Source of the DNA: an uncultured Desulfobacter sp.
Lineage (GTDB): Bacteria > Desulfobacterota > Desulfobacteria > Desulfobacterales > Desulfobacteraceae
Direction of reading: 5' to 3'
Assembly: GCF_963677125.1 (NCBI RefSeq)
Contig: NZ_OY781882.1
Location: 2,736,501 to 2,800,500, forward strand
DNA: 64,000 bases
The translations under genes and the position numbers were made by a program. A model generated the notes under the pieces. That model saw nothing but the letters and a program-made list of their open reading frames with translations, searched no databases and was not told where the DNA came from. Of the stretch, positions 1 to 9,051 are shown in pieces (position 1 is the stretch's first letter; every line of letters starts with the position of its first letter).

Positions 1-319
1 AGTCATCTGTTTTATAATTATAACTTTCCACCCCGGACTGGGAATCGGACAGCACCACATCCCAGTCTGTGGCTCCGGTTTTTGCAAATTCACTTTTCAG
101 GGCACTCATTATAACAATTTTACCATGTTCAATTCCTGCGTCTGCGGCAAAAAAAGCGCTTTGCCGATTTTTTTCCGAGGCTGAAATCATGGTTTCAATG
201 GTGCCGGTATTGTTGGCGGCAATCCCGATCACAGTTAAGAGCACAAGGAATATCATGGCGCTGATCAGGGCGAATCCGTCCTGGTTCTCTAATGGGCTGT
301 ATTTTTTTTTGGGATTCAC
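1..319 (-). CDS. pilX: PilX-like minor pilin, 3' part cut by window edge
   Basis: The frame is open from a GTG at 319 to the window edge, giving 106 codons of an incomplete gene. A GGAGGATGAT Shine-Dalgarno lies just before the GTG, which decides this start. The protein begins with a short charged leader, then a prepilin-like GFALIS junction (G15|F16) and a hydrophobic helix, followed by NNTGTIETMISASEKNRQ and FFAADAGIEHG, which are typical of PilX_N proteins. Position +5 after the cleavage site is Ser rather than the usual Glu, as happens in PilX-type pilins. It follows pilW by about 48 bp and closes the visible fimT-pilV-pilW-pilX series. The role is inferred from the family: a minor pilin for pilus assembly in the inner membrane and pilus tip. 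Confidence 0.85.
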   Translation of the reverse strand, partial: MNPKKKYSPLENQDGFALISAMIFLVLLTVIGIAANNTGTIETMISASEKNRQSAFFAADAGIEHGKIVIMSALKSEFAKTGATDWDVVLSDSQSGVESYNYKTDD

Positions 320-366
320 ATCATCCTCCGGTGTTTTTGGGCCGTATCTTTGGTTCAATCCGATCC

Positions 367-1491
367 TTACAGACCCAGGTTGCGAATTTTCACAGTAAAC
401 GACAATACCCTGCGCGCATAATAATCCGACTGGGCTGCGCCGGCATGGTCTTCCACAGCCGGTCGCTTGCTGGCAATGCCGTCGTGTTCCCGGGCAGTCC
501 GCCCAACAATAGTCACCCGGGCATACCTGATTTCTTCTTTATCAGCATCCGACATCTCTCCGCTGACCAAGTCGGCCTCGTCATACCAATCCCCTGTGTC
601 CGTAATATCCACGGTACCATCACCATCATAGTCACCGCAGAATGCCACCTGGATATCCTCTATGTTTTCAGCCACCTTGACGTCGTCGCCACCGTTCTCC
701 TCCCGTATCAAATAGTTTTGATCGTCAATAAAATACCTGACTTCTATAAAGGTGTTGATATTGAAAAAATTGATGGTGCTGTTTTCAGGATAGCCATTCA
801 ATACTTTATTAGTAAAACCGTTGTATGGCGAATTTTGGATCATGTCGTCCGTTCCTACTTTCTGGACCTGGGTAACATAAACCAAGTCTGACTTGGAACC
901 GTCCGGAGAGGTAATGAGCACCTGATATCCGGGCTTTGGCATTGTATAGTCTATTCCATTGCATGAACAGTCGTTAGGCCAAGCAGAATAAGGAGCTGTG
1001 CCAAAATCTTCCTGAACTTTAGCCTCAGATGAGGTGGCCGGCATCCCTTCTTTTAGAAGAAGCTGGGGCAGGTCATCGCAGGCACTGTAAGTGCCACCTG
1101 TACCGCATCCGCTTCTATCGTCATCTATATAGGTAATAGTGATGCTGTCAGTGCCGGACAGTATCCCGGTCTCATTGATATCATTTTCAAAAACAACAGG
1201 CTCAACAAAGCCGTCGTCAGAAGCCATGCCCATGACGCCGTAACCGGCCATCCGCAGATCCTTTTCAATGTAATACTTTGCTATCCTGACATTTTGCTGC
1301 ATCCTGGCCACGTCATCTTGGACAATGTATGACTTATTGCTTGTTTCAAATACGTAAAGAATTCCTGTCAGGATAATGCCGGAGATGGCCAGAGCGATCA
1401 GAATTTCTATGAGGGTGAATCCGCATGACGTCTTGCAGATACAAGGCTTGGTTGTGCTTGATCCTAAAGTTGGTATAAATAGAGTCCACAC
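367..1491 (-). CDS. pilW: PilW-like type IV pilus minor pilin
   Basis: This 374-residue protein has a prepilin peptidase site G24|FTLIE (Glu29 is +5) and a hydrophobic N-terminal helix. It is followed by the PilW signature region with RIAKYYIEKDLRMAGYG. The start is GTG at 1491, preceded by TAGGAT, 15 bp after the pilV stop. The leader before the cleavage site is long (24 residues). The globular part is rich in Asp/Gly and contains a DYDGDGTVDITDTGDW segment, which resembles a dockerin/EF-hand calcium-binding loop. That is an observation, not a proven calcium site. It probably acts as a minor pilin priming pilus assembly with FimT, PilV and PilX. Confidence 0.88.
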   Translation of the reverse strand: MWTLFIPTLGSSTTKPCICKTSCGFTLIEILIALAISGIILTGILYVFETSNKSYIVQDDVARMQQNVRIAKYYIEKDLRMAGYGVMGMASDDGFVEPVVFENDINETGILSGTDSITITYIDDDRSGCGTGGTYSACDDLPQLLLKEGMPATSSEAKVQEDFGTAPYSAWPNDCSCNGIDYTMPKPGYQVLITSPDGSKSDLVYVTQVQKVGTDDMIQNSPYNGFTNKVLNGYPENSTINFFNINTFIEVRYFIDDQNYLIREENGGDDVKVAENIEDIQVAFCGDYDGDGTVDITDTGDWYDEADLVSGEMSDADKEEIRYARVTIVGRTAREHDGIASKRPAVEDHAGAAQSDYYARRVLSFTVKIRNLGL

Positions 1492-1506
1492 GGTTATATC
1501 CTAAAT

Positions 1507-1944
1507 TTATTTTGCAATTATAGTTCCAAAGGAAAGGGAATGAGACCTGGTCCCAGAGGCCCAGGTGACTTTCACGGTAACGGTTTTAAGGCTGTTGACA
1601 GGGGTGTTTTCCTGGACTGTGGTCACCCACTGGTATATGTCTTCATTACCCTGTTCGTCTTTAACGTCCTCATAATCAAGGGATTTATACCCTTCCAGTT
1701 TCTTTTCTATCAATGAAGTGGCCTCTGTAACATGGCTGCCCTGGCTGTTTCCATGAATGGCGTCAATCTGCATAACGGCAATGGATAACAGCCCAACGCT
1801 AAGCACCATCAAGGCAATCAGTGCTTCAATCAAGGTAAAACCATTACTGCCAATCGCTGCCGTTCCATTTTTTAATGTAAATAAATCCCGTGGATGCCTT
1901 GCCCACGGCATAGGTGGTATTTTTATTGTTTTCCAGATACGCAT
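1507..1944 (-). CDS. pilV: PilV-like minor pilin
   Basis: This is a 145-residue prepilin with the site NG35|FTLIEALIALMVLSVG, Glu40 at +5 and a hydrophobic helix, followed by a small globular domain. It matches PilV/type IV pilus modification proteins in size and motif. The ATG at 1944 overlaps the end of fimT by 101 bp and gives an unusually long 35-residue leader. A second ATG at 1911 is possible. No ATG, GTG or TTG gives a short leader, because the bases shared with the 3' end of fimT offer none. The start is therefore uncertain, while the mature protein is not. It lies in the middle of the minor pilin operon. Confidence 0.85.
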   Translation of the reverse strand: MRIWKTIKIPPMPWARHPRDLFTLKNGTAAIGSNGFTLIEALIALMVLSVGLLSIAVMQIDAIHGNSQGSHVTEATSLIEKKLEGYKSLDYEDVKDEQGNEDIYQWVTTVQENTPVNSLKTVTVKVTWASGTRSHSLSFGTIIAK

Positions 1945-2386
1945 ACCCTGATGTTCCTGATCCTACGGGGTTAAATATTGCATAGTTATTGCCAAAGGTA
2001 ACATTGTCATCGAAATCGGTGCCGCCGGCATCCGTGGCTTCCTTGGATGCGCTGCCGTAGCCAAAGGCGACACCACTTTTGTCGGGAAGGGTCACCTCTT
2101 TTTCAATGGTGTTCTGGCTAAGGGCCCAGGAATCATCCCCGCCTTGATCCGAACAGATATAATATTTTCCGGCATTAGGATCAAAAACAATGGCCCAATT
2201 TTTGTTCTGCTTTATAGCGTTCATTTTGGTGTACTGCATGTCTGAATACAACTCATTTGCCGCACCCTTTAACCTGTAATTGGCCATGAAGCTGACCAGG
2301 TCCGGCATGGCAAATATTGCTGTAATCCCGATAATGGCCACAGCGATGAGCAACTCCAGCATGGTAAAACCGAATTGGGATTTCAT
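1844..2386 (-). CDS. fimT: FimT/GspH-type minor pilin
   Basis: This 180-residue protein starts MKSQFG|FTMLELLIAVA: a short leader cleaved after Gly6, Glu at +5, then the pilin helix. It continues as a GspH/FimT domain with the family pattern RLKGAANELYSDMQYTKMNA. It is the first gene of the leftward minor-pilin operon fimT-pilV-pilW-pilX. Its role (known from the family) is a minor pseudopilin that helps to initiate the type IV pilus fibre at the inner membrane. The 3' end overlaps pilV in another frame by 101 bp. Confidence 0.9.
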   Translation of the reverse strand: MKSQFGFTMLELLIAVAIIGITAIFAMPDLVSFMANYRLKGAANELYSDMQYTKMNAIKQNKNWAIVFDPNAGKYYICSDQGGDDSWALSQNTIEKEVTLPDKSGVAFGYGSASKEATDAGGTDFDDNVTFGNNYAIFNPVGSGTSGYAYLENNKNTTYAVGKASTGFIYIKKWNGSDWQ

Positions 2387-2838
2387 GGGACGGCGATTTC
2401 CTTTTTCTCAGCAGGTCTTCAATTCAAACAAACTCAAAAAATTTAATGCAAGGATGATGCAAGCTATATCATTTTTTTTGACAATTCGTGCAATGATATT
2501 CAGTTTAACACAGATAAAGATAAAACATCATGATTATTTAACAAATAATTAGCTATAATAATTAAAAAATTCACAATTGACAATACATACCTAATTAAGA
2601 GCGCGAATTATTTAGCGTAATAAAAACGGCATCATGGTGAAATATCACCAATAGACGATATATAATCAAATAAGGTGGGTGGCGCTGAGTTCCATGTAAA
2701 TACGATGGAAGGCTCCTGGTCGCTGCTATGTGGTTGGTTGAGTCCAGATAAAAGACTATCACAAAGGAAGCGCTCTTTTTATCTTGGCTTTTTCTGGCAT
2801 CAAACACATCCGGTGATTGCTAACCGGCACCCAGAGCC
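2387..2838. other. Intergenic region between fimT and polysaccharide cluster
   Basis: These 452 bp are AT-rich and hold no gene I can support. They should contain the promoter of the leftward fimT operon near 2390-2560 and the 3' end of the leftward glycosyltransferase transcript. A short perfect palindrome GGTGAAATATCACC lies at about 2636-2649 and could be an operator or small hairpin. I searched the minus strand here for a GG-N10-GC sigma-54 element like the one before pilA and did not find one. Confidence 0.5.
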
Positions 2839-4056
2839 CTAATTATTGCGCCCAGAGTACCTGTAAGCCCCGCCTTTCAATTTATGGAGCAGCTCTGCAT
2901 ATGTCTTCGCGACCCTGTCCCAGTCAAACTTATCTAAAATCAATTCCCTTGCTTTGGGGCACAATTCGTCCCTTCGATCCGCTGCGCGAATCACCTGGAT
3001 AATTTTCTCTGCAAGGGCCTGGGGATTCTCAGGCGGAACCAGAAATCCTGTTTTTCCATCTTCAATCACATCTCGCACCCCAGGCAGAGCTGAAGCAATC
3101 ACCGTGCAGCCGCACCCGATGGCTTCTACCATGGTAAGCCCCAACCCCTCTTGATCACCGCCCCGGGCTACCCGGAAAGGCATAACTGCAAGGCCAACCC
3201 GTTGAAAATGTCTGGGCACCTCATGATTCGGCATTGCCCCCAGGAATTGAACCGCTTCGGACAACCCAAGAGACTCGGCCAGGGATTTGTAGATCCCGAG
3301 ATCCGATCCCCCCCCTATGACATCCAGCTGAACTCCGGGGACCTGATCCAGAACCTTTGCCATGGCTCGGATTAGCACATCCAAGCCTTTTTTTTCAACC
3401 AATCGGCCGATATAAACGATTTTGTATGGATCACGCCGGTAATCCCCCGGCACAAATATATTCTGCAGATCCACGCCCATAGGGCAAACACTTAATTTTT
3501 TAGGACTGCATCCAAGTTCTTCCACGCAATAAGTTTCCATGGCCCGACTCACCACAGTAATATGATCAGCCCGGTTCAGCACCCATTTTTTGACCCAAGA
3601 CAAAATTCTCCCGCTATACCCGTACAAATCCCCGCCATGGGCGGTAATGAGAAGGGGAATCTCAAACCTGAACATAGCCCTGCATAAAGCGGCAGCAAGC
3701 CCCTGGGGAAAAATCCAATGGGCGTGAATCACCCCGATATCTTTTTTTTGAATCAGTCTTCTGCAATGAATGATCAGGCCTGCAAAATAAAAGGGAATCA
3801 CAAAATACAACCACGGCTTGCGTTTCAGGTTCGTGGAAATCCCATCCCCACCAGTGAGCCGTTCAAAGGGAGCAAAGCAATACCGGAATAAAGAGGCTTT
3901 CTCTCTTTTTCCAGGCTTCTCCCCCCTGATAGACGGGGCCACAACAATGAGTTTATGGTATTTTTCCAGTCGCCGGCAGAGCAGATTAACAAACCGGGGG
4001 TGATGATGGTGTTCCAAATAGGGCCAGGTGCTTGTTAAAACAAGAATATCAGTCAT
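2839..4056 (-). CDS. GT4-family glycosyltransferase
   Basis: This 405-residue protein has the GT-B fold of the GT4 family. The N-terminal half holds THGGDLYGYSG near residue 139-150. The C-terminal nucleotide-sugar domain has VYIGRLVEKKGLDVLIRA at about 214-231 and the E303/E311 pair of the EGLGLTMVEA segment. It should transfer a sugar from a nucleotide donor at the cytoplasmic face of the membrane during polysaccharide assembly; donor and acceptor cannot be read from sequence. Its start lies 1 bp after the stop of the upstream methyltransferase, so the two are cotranscribed. It is the last gene of the leftward polysaccharide cluster. Confidence 0.88.
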   Translation of the reverse strand: MTDILVLTSTWPYLEHHHHPRFVNLLCRRLEKYHKLIVVAPSIRGEKPGKREKASLFRYCFAPFERLTGGDGISTNLKRKPWLYFVIPFYFAGLIIHCRRLIQKKDIGVIHAHWIFPQGLAAALCRAMFRFEIPLLITAHGGDLYGYSGRILSWVKKWVLNRADHITVVSRAMETYCVEELGCSPKKLSVCPMGVDLQNIFVPGDYRRDPYKIVYIGRLVEKKGLDVLIRAMAKVLDQVPGVQLDVIGGGSDLGIYKSLAESLGLSEAVQFLGAMPNHEVPRHFQRVGLAVMPFRVARGGDQEGLGLTMVEAIGCGCTVIASALPGVRDVIEDGKTGFLVPPENPQALAEKIIQVIRAADRRDELCPKARELILDKFDWDRVAKTYAELLHKLKGGAYRYSGRNN

Positions 4057-4057
4057 A

Positions 4058-4798
4058 TCAATTCAACCTATCAGGACGTTTTGCAAAGAAAACCAGGTGG
4101 CCGGAAAATTGAATTTTCAAAAAATTGCGTTCCCTGTGTCCTAAATTTGATATGGTTGCAAGAATTTCTAATATTGCATATAAAAAGTTGTATTTCCACA
4201 GTGGGCTGAACAGCTGATATCGGTTGACCAACTGCCGGATTATGAGTGCTGCGGCATCGGTTTCCGGCCGTATCTCTTTTAAGTCAAATCCCGAATCGTT
4301 AAACACACGCACAATCCCATAGGGCGTGAAGTTAAAAATACTGTATGAATGATAGGGTTCCAAATAAGATACGCTGCCGATAAAACTGCCGCCCGGTTTA
4401 AGGACTCGAAAAGCATCTGTTATAAGTGCGTCGGGGGAACGCACATGTTCCAGTACCTGATTGCTGAAAATTAAATCAAAATAATTGTCCGGATATGGAA
4501 GGTCAACACCGTTGAAACTGGTGATAAAATCATTATTCCGAACTCTTTTTTTCACTTCCGGAGAGTTTTCAATGTCCACGCCGTGCCAGATCGTATTCCC
4601 GCTCAGGCGCTGAAACAATTTTATGGAATTTCCTTCACCACAGCCCAGATCAAGAATTGTAACAGGGGCTGCAGAACCAGCATAAAACCATTTCAAATAA
4701 GAATAGACAGAACATGGGGTTGAATGGTCTGAGGGCAAATAATCACAGATCGTTTGATAATTTGCCATGGAAAAAATATTTTTTTCTATATTCAGCAT
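4058..4798 (-). CDS. Class I SAM-dependent methyltransferase
   Basis: This 246-residue protein has motif I VTILDLGCGEGN at residues 46-57, an acidic post-I region and the Methyltransf_11 pattern DLIFSNQVLEHV, then AFRVLKPGGSF. It resembles methyltransferases found among glycosyltransferase genes, which cap or modify sugars or lipid-linked glycans; that substrate assignment is inference. It is preceded by about 110 bp of AT-rich sequence and followed directly by a GT4 gene. Confidence 0.85.
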   Translation of the reverse strand: MLNIEKNIFSMANYQTICDYLPSDHSTPCSVYSYLKWFYAGSAAPVTILDLGCGEGNSIKLFQRLSGNTIWHGVDIENSPEVKKRVRNNDFITSFNGVDLPYPDNYFDLIFSNQVLEHVRSPDALITDAFRVLKPGGSFIGSVSYLEPYHSYSIFNFTPYGIVRVFNDSGFDLKEIRPETDAAALIIRQLVNRYQLFSPLWKYNFLYAILEILATISNLGHRERNFLKIQFSGHLVFFAKRPDRLN

Positions 4799-4908
4799 TC
4801 AGCCATCACTCTTTTAAACAACCATCAGTATTGATTAATCATTTTGCATATGATGAATTCCGTTTCCACCCTATACCTGATGCAAACCAAAAATCTTTTG
4901 GAAACCAG

Positions 4909-6030
4909 CTACATATTGTAAACTGATACTACATCTATTATAAATTGCTCCAGCTTTCTTCCTCGCATATCCCATGTGGCCGCTTCTAACGGCAGGGGGG
5001 ACGGGTTTTGTATTTTACGCTTCAAAGCAGCCTCAAGACTAATCGCATTTTCAGGTTCAAACAAGTGGTCGGGATTGCTTTTTAAGGTTTCCCGCATTGC
5101 CCCCACTGCTGAAGCAACCAAAGGGACCTTGCAGGCAACAGCTTCATAAAATTTTTGGGGAAAACAATATCTTCCAAATGCTGAATCTTTGTTGCAAATG
5201 ACTTGAAGATCTATGGCCGAAAGGAAAATTGGGATTTGATTTGGCGGAAGAGTTCCAAGGTAATGGATACGATCGTTGTGAGGCAGAATCAGTTTTTTAT
5301 CGCAAGGACCTGCCAACAAAAGGCGAATATCAGGATTTTGCCTTGCCAGCTGTTCAAAGGCATCAAATAATACCTGAATTCCTCTGGATTCTGAGATCGC
5401 GCCTGCCGTACCAATATAAAATCCTTGATTGGGTAAATTCAACTGCCGCCGACAGTCTAATTTGTCCATAGGGTAAAAGATATCCTTGGAAATAGCATTT
5501 TCAAGGACCTTAACAGGCCCGTTGAATGAGGTGGTTTTTCTAATGTAGCGAGCCAGCGGGCCGCTCACACAGGTAATGCCGTCAGCCTGCATCAACGCAT
5601 ATCTGAACAATCTTTTACCGCCGAGCAATCGGGTGGTGGAAAATGATTCATAATTATCATAAAGATCCGCAACAAAGGGAATATTATAAAATCTGGCAAT
5701 ACAGGCTCCCAGGATAATATGCAATGCATCTGAGCTGCCCCAAATCAGGTCCGGCCTTTGTTCCCGGAAAATTGCATTCAGTTTGTTCCTATAGCTTTTG
5801 TCTCCAAAAGAGACAAGCCTTTTAAAATTAAGGCAATGCCATGTTACGGAGGCCTTTGCATCAACATCTGAATGAATTCCCTCAGGGCGGGAACGATAAC
5901 TCAGGCACAACCCGTTAATTTCATGACCTAATTTCGCCAATGCCATAGGAAGCTCCCGAATCCGACCAAACTTATCATTAATGAGATCAAGATTGGTATA
6001 CTGCCGTTTGGATAGAACTATAATTTTCAT
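4909..6030 (-). CDS. GT4-family glycosyltransferase
   Basis: This is a GT-B glycosyltransferase of 373 residues. I place the start at the ATG at 6030, which overlaps the stop of the upstream GT2 gene as ATGA and has AAGGG upstream. The longer reading from TTG at 6048 is less likely. Recognisable parts are KIIVLSKRQYTN at the N terminus, VADLYDNYES, the inter-domain GTAGAISESRGIQVLFDAFE and a C-terminal FPQKFYEAVACKVPLVASAVG that corresponds to the nucleotide-sugar ribose/phosphate-binding Glu region. The substrate is unknown. Confidence 0.85.
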   Translation of the reverse strand: MKIIVLSKRQYTNLDLINDKFGRIRELPMALAKLGHEINGLCLSYRSRPEGIHSDVDAKASVTWHCLNFKRLVSFGDKSYRNKLNAIFREQRPDLIWGSSDALHIILGACIARFYNIPFVADLYDNYESFSTTRLLGGKRLFRYALMQADGITCVSGPLARYIRKTTSFNGPVKVLENAISKDIFYPMDKLDCRRQLNLPNQGFYIGTAGAISESRGIQVLFDAFEQLARQNPDIRLLLAGPCDKKLILPHNDRIHYLGTLPPNQIPIFLSAIDLQVICNKDSAFGRYCFPQKFYEAVACKVPLVASAVGAMRETLKSNPDHLFEPENAISLEAALKRKIQNPSPLPLEAATWDMRGRKLEQFIIDVVSVYNM

Positions 6031-6923
6031 TTTACCCTTAAACCGCAACTGCTAAGTTTACCCTTGCGGCTTGGACGTACCGGCAGATTGAGCGGAGCCA
6101 GCACAAATCCTTTAATGGGGGACAAGGTCTTATACCTAAAACTTCGCATTAATGCCCGGACAGACAAAGGCAGCGTCTTCAAAATTAGGGCAGCAATAAT
6201 CCCGCCCATAGAATTATTAAGCCGGAAACTTAGTAGAAAATGGGACCGATTTATATAATATTCATAAAAAAAAGATGCCATTTTAGTTGAACTGCTGCCT
6301 TCATGTCGAATCAGTTCTTCGGGTACAGTACGAAGCAGAATATTGTTTCCGGCAGCTATATAACAAAACGCCACATCTTCTCCATACATGAAAAATGTCG
6401 GGTCTAAATATCCGGTTTTTCTGAGTACCTCCAGATCAAAAATTAAGGCGCATCCTGTAAAATAGGGTATCCATCCTTTAGCACTTCGAGGTTTGTTTCG
6501 TGTCATCAAACCTAAAAACTTATGATAATAGTGATAATCACACCGGCTTCTTTCCCAGACGATACCGGGCGACAGTAAGGTTCCGGGGTGGCGGATCAAT
6601 GCCTTGTCGATAATGGAATAACTGCCTTTTTCCAACACGGCGTCGTTATTTAAAAGAAAGAACCTGGAGTGACCGCTGCTGACAGCCTGTTTTAATCCCA
6701 GATTGACGCCGCCTGCAAACCCAAGATTGGATTTAGGAAAAAATAGCCTGACGTTTGAGGCTGCTTTAAATTCATTTTCCAGTTTTATTCGCTCCCGGGC
6801 ATCCGCAGAATTGTCAATGAGGAAAACAACAGAGGGAAGTTCTTCTATAACAGAAGTCACGCAGGACTTGCACAAGTCACATCTGAAATAATTTAAAACA
6901 ATTACCGCGATTTTATCTTTCAT
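6027..6923 (-). CDS. GT2-family glycosyltransferase
   Basis: This 298-residue protein begins MKDKIAVIVLNY and has the GT-A features SNLGFAGGVNLGLKQA and FFLLNNDAVLEKG (the DxD-like metal-binding segment). These are followed by FTGCALIFDLEVLRKTGYLD, FFMYGEDVAFCY and RHEGSSST, as in rhamnosyltransferase-type GT2 enzymes. The ATG at 6923 overlaps the stop of the upstream GT4 gene as ATGA, which favours it over a TTG at 6977. The next gene is again coupled by ATGA. The product probably extends a lipid-linked oligosaccharide. Confidence 0.88.
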   Translation of the reverse strand: MKDKIAVIVLNYFRCDLCKSCVTSVIEELPSVVFLIDNSADARERIKLENEFKAASNVRLFFPKSNLGFAGGVNLGLKQAVSSGHSRFFLLNNDAVLEKGSYSIIDKALIRHPGTLLSPGIVWERSRCDYHYYHKFLGLMTRNKPRSAKGWIPYFTGCALIFDLEVLRKTGYLDPTFFMYGEDVAFCYIAAGNNILLRTVPEELIRHEGSSSTKMASFFYEYYINRSHFLLSFRLNNSMGGIIAALILKTLPLSVRALMRSFRYKTLSPIKGFVLAPLNLPVRPSRKGKLSSCGLRVK

Positions 6924-8152
6924 AATTTTCCGGAACCCCGGTTGCATGTTTCCATTCTGGACGCAGTTACCGACCAAAGGATTTGGAATATTTTTGCTGC
7001 ATAAACGGGCAGGGAAAAATTTTCTTCAACAATCTTTCGACCGTTTATTACAGTCTGAACGTTCAATGAACGATTTTGACCCAGGTTTATTATGATCTTT
7101 GCAAGCGCTTTATAATCCCCATCCTCAAACAAAAGGCCTGGATCAACTTTTTTAACAATCTCCGGGGCTCCCCCTGAATTTGAGCAGATCACCGGCGTGC
7201 CATACGCCATTGACTCAATGATGGTTCTGCCAAACGGCTCTCCATGGGAGCAGCTGAGGGTAATATGCGCGTTTTTGTAAAGAGGTCTAACATCTTTTTG
7301 CCATCCTTTCCATATAACCTGCTGATGGACCCCCAGGCTTTTTGCAAGCGATCTTATGGTATCTCCGTAATTCGCCTTTTCCTCCCCCGCCAGTATCAAC
7401 ACTGCCTGAATTCCTTTTTCTTTAAGGTAGGCTATACATTTTACAGCCGTTGCCTGGCCTTTCTGCTCCATGATGCTGCCTGCAATCAACAGGCGGATGG
7501 GGATACCCTCGGATAATTCATCATAATTGGAAATGGTTTTTCCAAAATCCAGCTCATACAATTTTATCCCGTTATAAACCACATGGGATTTTTCAATGGG
7601 AATATAGCCTGAGATATCTTTCATTACTGCAATCGAGTTCCCGATGATAGCGTCACTTCGACTGACCCTTGTTAGCGACCATTTCCGACCAAAATCGTAA
7701 TTTACCCCCAGCCATTTGGGAATAGTTTCTCTAACGTGCCAAACCAGCGGGATATTCAAGTCTTTTGCAGCGATTCTGCCGAAAGGGGTTACCAAAGTAT
7801 TGATATAGGCAATATCCGGGCGGAATCGCTTGACGTCATTTCGTATGAAAAGCCATGAAAAATAGTTCCAAATCCATTTTAAGGGACCCAGCACCATCCC
7901 ACGAAATCTCACCTTGTCCACCCACCATGCCATCCTTGGGGCAACCAGATATCGTATATTTTTTTCTTTCAGCATAGAAGAAAATCTGCCTGACCGCGGG
8001 AGCACAATCAACGGCTCAATTTTATTTTGCTGACGCAAAAATTCAGCCAATGATAGCAAAGACTTTTCAGCCCCTTCCAGCCGTGGGGAGTGCGAAAAGA
8101 AAACAACCCTTAATGGGATTTCTGCTGATGTACCATTCGGGATTCTCTCCAT
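6920..8152 (-). CDS. GT4-family glycosyltransferase
   Basis: This is a 410-residue GT-B enzyme with LRVVFFSHSPRLEGAEKSL near the N terminus, WHVRETIPKW, NSIAVMKDISGY, the middle LLIAGSIMEQKGQATAV and the C-terminal EPFGRTIIESMAYGTPVI with its Glu pair. The ATG at 8152 has AGGGAG nine bases upstream and is preferred to a TTG at 8176. It overlaps the upstream GT2 gene by about 43 bp. Donor and acceptor are not deducible. Confidence 0.87.
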   Translation of the reverse strand: MERIPNGTSAEIPLRVVFFSHSPRLEGAEKSLLSLAEFLRQQNKIEPLIVLPRSGRFSSMLKEKNIRYLVAPRMAWWVDKVRFRGMVLGPLKWIWNYFSWLFIRNDVKRFRPDIAYINTLVTPFGRIAAKDLNIPLVWHVRETIPKWLGVNYDFGRKWSLTRVSRSDAIIGNSIAVMKDISGYIPIEKSHVVYNGIKLYELDFGKTISNYDELSEGIPIRLLIAGSIMEQKGQATAVKCIAYLKEKGIQAVLILAGEEKANYGDTIRSLAKSLGVHQQVIWKGWQKDVRPLYKNAHITLSCSHGEPFGRTIIESMAYGTPVICSNSGGAPEIVKKVDPGLLFEDGDYKALAKIIINLGQNRSLNVQTVINGRKIVEENFSLPVYAAKIFQILWSVTASRMETCNRGSGKL

Positions 8153-9051
8153 CTTAATGTACTCCCTGTATTCCAATATAGATTTAAGTATTTAAAAAGA
8201 AGTACCAATAAAGCAAGTTCAAATCGTTTCTTGCGTCCTTTAATTTGTTCATTTGTTAATATACTGATTAGCCTTCGAATCGGAGGAAGTGTGTCCCTGA
8301 CAAGGAGCATTTTAATCTGATCTATTCTGGTATGCTGACGGTAATAAAGATCATAAAGCCCTAAACTAACTCTTCTCCCTTTTCGAAGATGCTGTTTTAA
8401 AAGATGCCGTGCAGGATGGTAAATAATCGCCTTGTCGGTGAACACAAAATTATAATTTGAGGCAGCGGCCCTGCTCCCCCATTCGCGATCTCCCCCTGAT
8501 TTCAAGTCTGAATTAAATGTACCGATATCTTCAAATGTTGATTTGTATGTGAATAAATTGGCCGTCACACTAAAAAAAGCTTCTTCGATATTATGCCTTT
8601 GACGGAAAAAATGGTGTTTATCAAAAATTTCCCAAATATTTGGACTGCCTGATATTTGAAAAAACAGTTCTATTTTGCCTCCGGCTATTTCACAGTTATT
8701 GTTTTCAAGGGTATTTACCCCTTCAAGTATCCAATCCCGATGTGCGATACAGTCTGAATCCGTAAAAGCAACAATGTCTCCTTTTGCCGCATTTAAGCCT
8801 TTGTTTCGTGCCGCATATGAGCTTTGAATGGAATTTTCGGTTATAGTTTTTATCAATTCCGGATACTTCTCTTTAAAACCCTGTGCTACAATCAAGCTGT
8901 CATCTATTGAACCGTTATCGACCACAATCACCTCATATCTGCTTTTTGGATATGACTGTTTAATCAACGATTTCACAACTATGCTTAGACGTTTTGAATC
9001 ATTATAAACCGGTATTATTACAGAAACAAAATGTTTACTGAGTGTGTCCAT
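8110..9051 (-). CDS. GT2-family glycosyltransferase
   Basis: This 313-residue protein has a GT-A domain: VSVIIPVYNDSKRL, VIVVDNGSIDDS, NSIQSSYAARNKGLNAA, then IVAFTDSDCIAHRDWI with the DSD metal-binding motif, followed by LKSGGDREWG and a hydrophobic C-terminal stretch around LALLVLLFKYLNLYW. Its ATG shares one base with the stop of the upstream gene (TAATG). It is a close paralogue of the frameshifted GT2 gene at 10153-11048 and served as my template for locating that frameshift. Confidence 0.87.
   Translation of the reverse strand: MDTLSKHFVSVIIPVYNDSKRLSIVVKSLIKQSYPKSRYEVIVVDNGSIDDSLIVAQGFKEKYPELIKTITENSIQSSYAARNKGLNAAKGDIVAFTDSDCIAHRDWILEGVNTLENNNCEIAGGKIELFFQISGSPNIWEIFDKHHFFRQRHNIEEAFFSVTANLFTYKSTFEDIGTFNSDLKSGGDREWGSRAAASNYNFVFTDKAIIYHPARHLLKQHLRKGRRVSLGLYDLYYRQHTRIDQIKMLLVRDTLPPIRRLISILTNEQIKGRKKRFELALLVLLFKYLNLYWNTGSTLRWRESRMVHQQKSH

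Noticed and set aside
292..891. A 199-codon plus-strand frame opposite pilW.
   Set aside because: It is an antisense reading of pilW; the minus strand carries clear prepilin motifs and a ribosome-binding site.
2595..2807. A 70-codon minus-strand frame in the gap between fimT and the glycosyltransferase gene.
   Set aside because: No ribosome-binding site, no recognisable domain and composition like the surrounding noncoding DNA.
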